This document shows positions 8,411 through 10,930 of a DNA stretch of 10,930 nt, in pieces (positions within the stretch are counted from its first letter, which is position 1; each line of letters starts with the position of its first letter). Source of the stretch: Planctomycetaceae bacterium (GTDB lineage Bacteria > Planctomycetota > Planctomycetia > Pirellulales > UBA1268); the NCBI GenBank assembly GCA_947453875.1, contig CANGIH010000041.1, forward strand, positions 1 through 10,930, read 5' to 3'. The translations under genes and the position numbers were made by a program. The notes under the pieces were generated by a model, which ran no database searches, was not told where the DNA came from, and was given only the letters and a program-made list of their open reading frames with translations.

Positions 8411-8426
8411 CCGACGAGGAAAAATG

Positions 8427-8546
8427 GGCCATGCCCGGGGAGTTCCCTGGGGGCAGCGTCCGTGCCTGCGGGGACCTGTCCGTGGCGGAAATCCTGGCCG
8501 GATCAATCCGACAGGGTCTACCTGTTCGCCTCACCCGGGCATGGCC
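8427..8546. repeat. Nested inverted-repeat element in a convergent gap
   Basis: The outer arms GGCCATGCCCGGG (8427-8439) and CCCGGGCATGGCC (8534-8546) are a perfect 13-bp inverted repeat 94 bp apart. Inside are a second pairing, GACCTGTC (8473-8480) with GACAGGGTC (8510-8518, one bulged G), and short hairpins ATCC-tggcc-GGAT (8491-8503) and GGCA-N7-TGCC (8452-8466). The pairings are compatible in one closed, branched fold. The element fills most of the space between the convergent hydrolase and mraZ-like genes. No flanking direct repeat is seen, so insertion as a MITE is not supported. A structured 3' UTR, a bidirectional terminator or a small RNA are alternatives. Confidence 0.5.
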
Positions 8547-8555
8547 AATCCAAGA

Positions 8556-8569
8556 CCGGCTTCAGCCGG
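8556..8569 (-). terminator. Hairpin over the mraZ stop codon, possible terminator
   Basis: CCGGCT-TC-AGCCGG is a 14-bp near-palindrome that overlaps the stop codon of the mraZ-like gene (8562-8564). Read on the minus strand it gives stem CCGGC, loop TGAA, stem GCCGG, followed by a T-biased but broken tract (TCTTGGATTGG). It is a weak intrinsic terminator candidate. Confidence 0.35.
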
Positions 8570-9047
8570 CGAGTTCATCAAGTCGGTCGCGAAACCCCGG
8601 CATCTCGGCAGCGATGAAGCTGCTCCAAGCGGATGGTTCCCACAGCTCCACGCAGACCGCGGCTCCCACCACCAGCAGGTCGTTGCCCGGTTTGACGGCG
8701 AGGAATTCCCGGAAGCCTTCCGGCACCACCAACCGGTCCCGGCCGGCGATGCCCACGATCCGGTGACGCGTTGAGAGCAGTCGCCCCAGTTCCTGGAGCC
8801 GACCCACCCGCTGCGTGAGCAATCCCGCCTCCAGTTTCGAGCGGAGCACATCGACGGCTGCGTCGAGGCGAGGCTTCCATGCCGACGCAGGCCAGAGGGA
8901 GAGACAGCCTGGACGCTCCTTGGCGAGCACCAGATCGCCCCCCATCGCCACCAGTGCTGCCGTGAAGTCGCCAGGAAGCGCCAGACGATAGCGGTCGTCC
9001 AGCGTGCGGACATGCTCCCCGATCAGGAAGGCTGCGTCGGCGGCCAT
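8562..9047 (-). CDS. mraZ: MraZ-like transcriptional regulator (double SpoVT-AbrB domain), divergent
   Basis: A 161-residue protein resembling MraZ, the DNA-binding repressor that usually heads the division/cell-wall cluster and forms ring-shaped multimers. Two AbrB-like halves are visible: GEHVRTLDDRYRLALPGDF (10-28, matching the family's GxxxHxLDxKGRxxxP) and RDRLVVPEGFREFLAV (103-118), followed by VVGAAVCVELWEPSAW (126-141, matching VxG...xEIWxxxxW). In both halves the usual Gly before Arg is replaced (Tyr20, Asp104). The start at 9047 is chosen because MAADAAFLIGEH lines up with normal MraZ N-termini. An ATG at 9149 would add 34 unrelated residues. No rsmH/mraW follows: downstream is a convergent hydrolase gene, so it is solitary. 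Other SpoVT-AbrB proteins are a less likely alternative. Confidence 0.82.
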   Translation of the reverse strand: MAADAAFLIGEHVRTLDDRYRLALPGDFTAALVAMGGDLVLAKERPGCLSLWPASAWKPRLDAAVDVLRSKLEAGLLTQRVGRLQELGRLLSTRHRIVGIAGRDRLVVPEGFREFLAVKPGNDLLVVGAAVCVELWEPSAWSSFIAAEMPGFRDRLDELAG

Positions 9048-9292
9048 GCACCATGCTCTCGGCGTGACGCCCTCCCTGACACCTTTTTCCCGGAGTTCCC
9101 TCTCCGGACTGCCTTGCAGGCCCGCGTTCTGAAATCCACCAAGCAACACAGGCGGGCCTAAAACCCGCGAAAAAATCCATTTGTATGGTGCTTTCGGGAT
9201 GCGGGCCCACGGATGGGGAGTTTAGCCCTTCGGTTGGGAACTGCAAGATGCCGCCCGGCGCGTCGTGGGAGCGGATGTCCGGATCAACGACA
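9048..9292. other. Intergenic region upstream of mraZ with small hairpins, no gene seen
   Basis: Together with the hairpin at 9293-9324 this makes a gene-free stretch of 311 bp (9048-9358). It holds CCGGAG-ttccct-CTCCGG (9090-9107, 6-bp arms, 6-nt loop) about 45 bp before the mraZ-like start, and GCGGG-N7-CCCGC (9152-9168). Reading the minus strand, three GGGA words lie within about 35 bp (around 9075-9100), but not at the regular 10-bp spacing of known MraZ boxes. No convincing -10/-35 pair was found. Reading frames here on either strand look like noise. Confidence 0.5.
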
Positions 9293-9324
9293 ACGGTCCC
9301 CCGTCCGAACGAACGGGGGACCGT
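9293..9324 (-). terminator. Strong 12-bp stem-loop, probable terminator of the lipoprotein gene
   Basis: ACGGTCCCCCGT (9293-9304) and ACGGGGGACCGT (9313-9324) form a perfect 12-bp GC-rich stem with an 8-nt loop, starting 34 bp after the lipoprotein stop. On the minus strand the stem is followed by TGTCGTTGATC, a poor U-tract. It therefore looks like the U-poor hairpin terminators common in GC-rich bacteria. It separates the lipoprotein transcript from the mraZ-like gene on the same strand. Confidence 0.65.
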
Positions 9325-9358
9325 GAAAGGTCGTCGATTGGGAGAGGCAGCAACCGGA

Positions 9359-9619
9359 TCAGTTGCAGCAGTCGTCTGCCGGCACCGGCGTCGCCGCCTT
9401 GAGGGCCGCCGCTTCCTTCGAGAGTTTGAATTCGGGCCCGGCAGGAAAGTACTGGATGTCGTCCTGCAGGTAATAGGCGCTCGGGAGGGTCTGGCCGCCG
9501 ACATCCACCTGACACCCCGTCAGTCCCAGTCCGCCGATCGCCAGGCAGCCGAGCACCGCGCCGCGGACGCCGGTCAGGAAAGGGGAAGCGGTGCCCACCA
9601 ACGGTGACGATGCGCTCAT
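9359..9619 (-). CDS. Small conserved planctomycete lipoprotein of unknown function
   Basis: An 86-residue lipoprotein. A hydrophobic export segment (about residues 18-34) ends in the lipobox LTGC, making Cys36 the lipidated residue. The mature chain of about 50 residues begins CQVDVGGQTLPSAYY, continues LQDDIQYFPAGPEFK, and ends in a short Ala-rich stretch and DDCCN. I recognise the core (QTLPSxYYLxDDxQYFPxGPEFKL) as recurring in planctomycete genomes without an assigned function. ATG 9619 is chosen because AGGG lies 9 nt upstream on the minus strand. ATG 9628 (three more residues) is possible but touches that AGGG, and ATG 9751 would add a non-conserved, Arg-rich tail before the signal. Asp2 after Cys would signal inner-membrane retention in E. 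coli, but position 2 here is Gln, consistent with outer-membrane sorting. The gene appears monocistronic. Confidence 0.8.
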   Translation of the reverse strand: MSASSPLVGTASPFLTGVRGAVLGCLAIGGLGLTGCQVDVGGQTLPSAYYLQDDIQYFPAGPEFKLSKEAAALKAATPVPADDCCN

Positions 9620-9628
9620 GGTTCTCAT

Positions 9629-9921
9629 CCCTGCGTCGGGTCTTGATCGGGCATGACGGGGACCAGAGGCAGGATCCCTGCCCGGTGCGTTCCACCGCCG
9701 CCCCAAAGGAGTATCGGTCGGCACAACCGCCAAACTTTGAAGAACCGTCACGACCGATCGTCATTCCCCTGTGCCACGGTCGCCGCAGGGCAGGGCGAGG
9801 GCCGCTTCCCCCTCCCGGTCCACCGTTCTTTCCCAGTTCATCAGGCGGCCTCCGGCCGCGGCCCTCGTGCTCCCGGGGGAAGGATCGCTCGTGGGGCGCT
9901 TGAAGGTGTACAACTGGTTCT
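9629..9921. other. Divergent intergenic region with two short palindromes
   Basis: About 290 bp separate the lipoprotein (minus) from the exported protein (plus), so promoters for both should lie here. Two tight inverted repeats are present: GGCAGG-atc-CCTGCC (9668-9682), about 50 bp upstream of the lipoprotein start, and GCGGCC-tcc-GGCCGC (9845-9859), about 60 bp upstream of the plus-strand gene. No convincing consensus promoter was found, and no coding sequence is supported. Confidence 0.45.
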
Positions 9922-10930
9922 ATGAGGTCGTCCCCTTTCCGGCAGTTGTCCTCCGGTCGCGTCGCCGCGCTCGTCGTGGCGATGGTTCTCCTTTTCCAGA
10001 CAGCCATTCCCGCCCAGATTGTTCCCCGTGGGGCACAGACCCTGCCGACGCTGGCCTACGACGCCGCCCTCGTCCTCCTTGGCAATGGCGAGTTCTCCGC
10101 CGCGCTCGAGGCGGCCGGTCGGGAGTATGCGGCCGGGATCCGGGCGGGCAACCAGCGTTGGATCGACTCGATCGCCACCGCCACGGTGATCGGGGAGTCG
10201 CAGTTTGAACTCGGGTCGCTCCGCGACGCCGTCACTGCGTACGACGAGGCGATCCTCCTCGGTGCCACCCATGCCGAGTGGCTCCTGGCGGTTCAATTCC
10301 CCACCCAGGGCCCCCAGCCGAGTCCGCGTCCGCGGGTTGCCACCTGGGGTCGGAGCGCCCGCGGTACCAAGCCCGCCACGCTCCCCGACACCATGACGAT
10401 CCGTCAGGCCGGCGCCGACCCACAGAAAGTGCTCCAGCAAGGGGGCGTGCTCGCGGCGCCGGTCAATCTTCCCGTCCGTCCGCAGGAGATCATGCGGGCT
10501 CTTGTCATCGCCCTCTACCGACGGGGGGTGATTCTCGGCCCCCTCGCCGGCGAGGGAGCTGCCATCGACGAGATCAACACCGCGCTGTCGAAACGACCGG
10601 CGCCTGCCAACCACTGGTCGCAGGCCTGGATCGACATCGCCTTGGGAACTGCGGCGTGGTCGCAGGGCCGGGCCGAACAGGCGGCCCCCCTCCTCGAGCG
10701 CGGACTCGCGATCGGTGGGAAACTCGATCATCCGCTCACCCCCTGGGGTTTGATCGTCCTCGGGCAGATCGCGCTTGGGCGGGACGACGCGGTGGGGGGA
10801 GCCAAGCTTTTTGAGGAGGCGACCTACGCGGCCGCGGAATTCGGCGATGCCCGAGCCCTCGAGGAGGCCTTCCGCCTGCTGTTCTCCGCACATCAACTCG
10901 CTGGCACGCCCGGTGTGCCAGCGACCATGC
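9922..10930 (+). CDS. Exported helical-repeat (TPR-like) protein, N-terminal part
   Basis: An open frame of 336 codons runs from ATG 9922 off the window end with no stop. The N-terminus MRSSPFRQLSSGRVAALVVAMVLLFQTAIPA is a clear signal peptide (basic n-region, hydrophobic core, likely cleavage near AIPA/Q, residue 31). The mature part is Ala-rich and helical, with segments resembling tetratricopeptide repeats: TLAYDAALVLLGNGEFSAAL and YAAGIRAGNQRW, then FELGSLRDAVTAYDEAILLG, and later WSQGRAEQAAPLLERGLAIG and IALGRDDAVGGAKLFEEATY. A Pro-rich linker at about 126-160 splits the repeats into two groups. The Shine-Dalgarno is weak (GAAGG at 9902-9906, far upstream). Planctomycetes encode many such exported repeat proteins. 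A role in binding partner proteins is plausible, but the function is not known. Confidence 0.8.
   Translation, partial: MRSSPFRQLSSGRVAALVVAMVLLFQTAIPAQIVPRGAQTLPTLAYDAALVLLGNGEFSAALEAAGREYAAGIRAGNQRWIDSIATATVIGESQFELGSLRDAVTAYDEAILLGATHAEWLLAVQFPTQGPQPSPRPRVATWGRSARGTKPATLPDTMTIRQAGADPQKVLQQGGVLAAPVNLPVRPQEIMRALVIALYRRGVILGPLAGEGAAIDEINTALSKRPAPANHWSQAWIDIALGTAAWSQGRAEQAAPLLERGLAIGGKLDHPLTPWGLIVLGQIALGRDDAVGGAKLFEEATYAAAEFGDARALEEAFRLLFSAHQLAGTPGVPATM

Noticed and set aside
8427..8546. Inverted repeat as ends of an insertion sequence
   Set aside because: Only 120 bp long, with no coding capacity and no flanking target duplication; a mobile origin is not supported from this window alone.
9048..9149. 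Longer mraZ start at 9149
   Set aside because: The extra 34 residues have no MraZ similarity and would place coding sequence over the 9090-9107 hairpin; the internal ATG matches the usual family N-terminus.
9152..9168. GCGGG-N7-CCCGC followed by an A-run as an intrinsic terminator
   Set aside because: On the plus strand it is followed by A residues, and on the minus strand the T-run precedes the stem instead of following it.
9185..9607. 140-residue plus-strand frame beginning MVLSGC, resembling a lipobox
   Set aside because: No hydrophobic segment precedes the Cys. The frame runs through the strong hairpin and antisense to the conserved lipoprotein.
9841..10896. 351-residue open frame on the minus strand
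   Set aside because: Antisense to the signal-peptide-bearing exported protein; composition is Gly/Arg-rich with no motifs.

Overview
The window is GC-rich chromosomal DNA, most likely from a planctomycete (Planctomycetota, probably Pirellulales). Three things point there. A small lipoprotein (9359-9619) carries the stretch 'SAYYLQDDIQYFPAGPEFK', which I recognise from planctomycete genomes. A Gfo/Idh/MocA oxidoreductase sits next to a secreted esterase-like hydrolase. The SDR-DUF2867 protein and the scattered, mostly unlinked gene order also fit. The assignment is by recognition only, with no database search. I see no transposase, CRISPR array, tRNA or rRNA.

Layout from left to right. (1) 1-408 is the C-terminal part of a YpfJ-type neutral zinc metallopeptidase, cut by the window edge. 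(2) 454-1962 is an atypical NAD(P)-binding SDR fused to DUF2867. (3) 2145-4133 and 4130-5254 form a two-gene operon with a GTGA stop/start overlap. It encodes a membrane-bound nucleotide-sugar 4,6-dehydratase (FlaA1/WbpM/PglF type) and a WecA/WbpL-type polyprenyl-phosphate sugar-1-phosphate transferase. Together they could make and load the first sugar of a surface glycan onto the lipid carrier. (4) 5277-6215 (minus) is a cation diffusion facilitator, probably a zinc exporter, convergent with the glycan pair. (5) A divergent gap with two perfect palindromes separates it from a probable two-gene unit: the Gfo/Idh/MocA oxidoreductase (6357-7478) and the secreted alpha/beta hydrolase (7511-8410). 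(6) 8411-8561 is a convergent gap with a nested inverted-repeat structure. (7) 8562-9047 (minus) is a divergent, solitary mraZ-like gene. (8) 9359-9619 (minus) is the lipoprotein, followed by a strong 12-bp hairpin. (9) 9922 to the end is the N-terminal part of an exported, helical-repeat protein of unknown function.

Most of the window is ordinary housekeeping and envelope coding sequence, and I do not see an evident new multi-gene system. The best leads are the nested repeat at 8427-8546, the orphan mraZ-like regulator with altered AbrB motifs, the paired palindromes at 6267-6313, and the conserved but uncharacterised lipoprotein.
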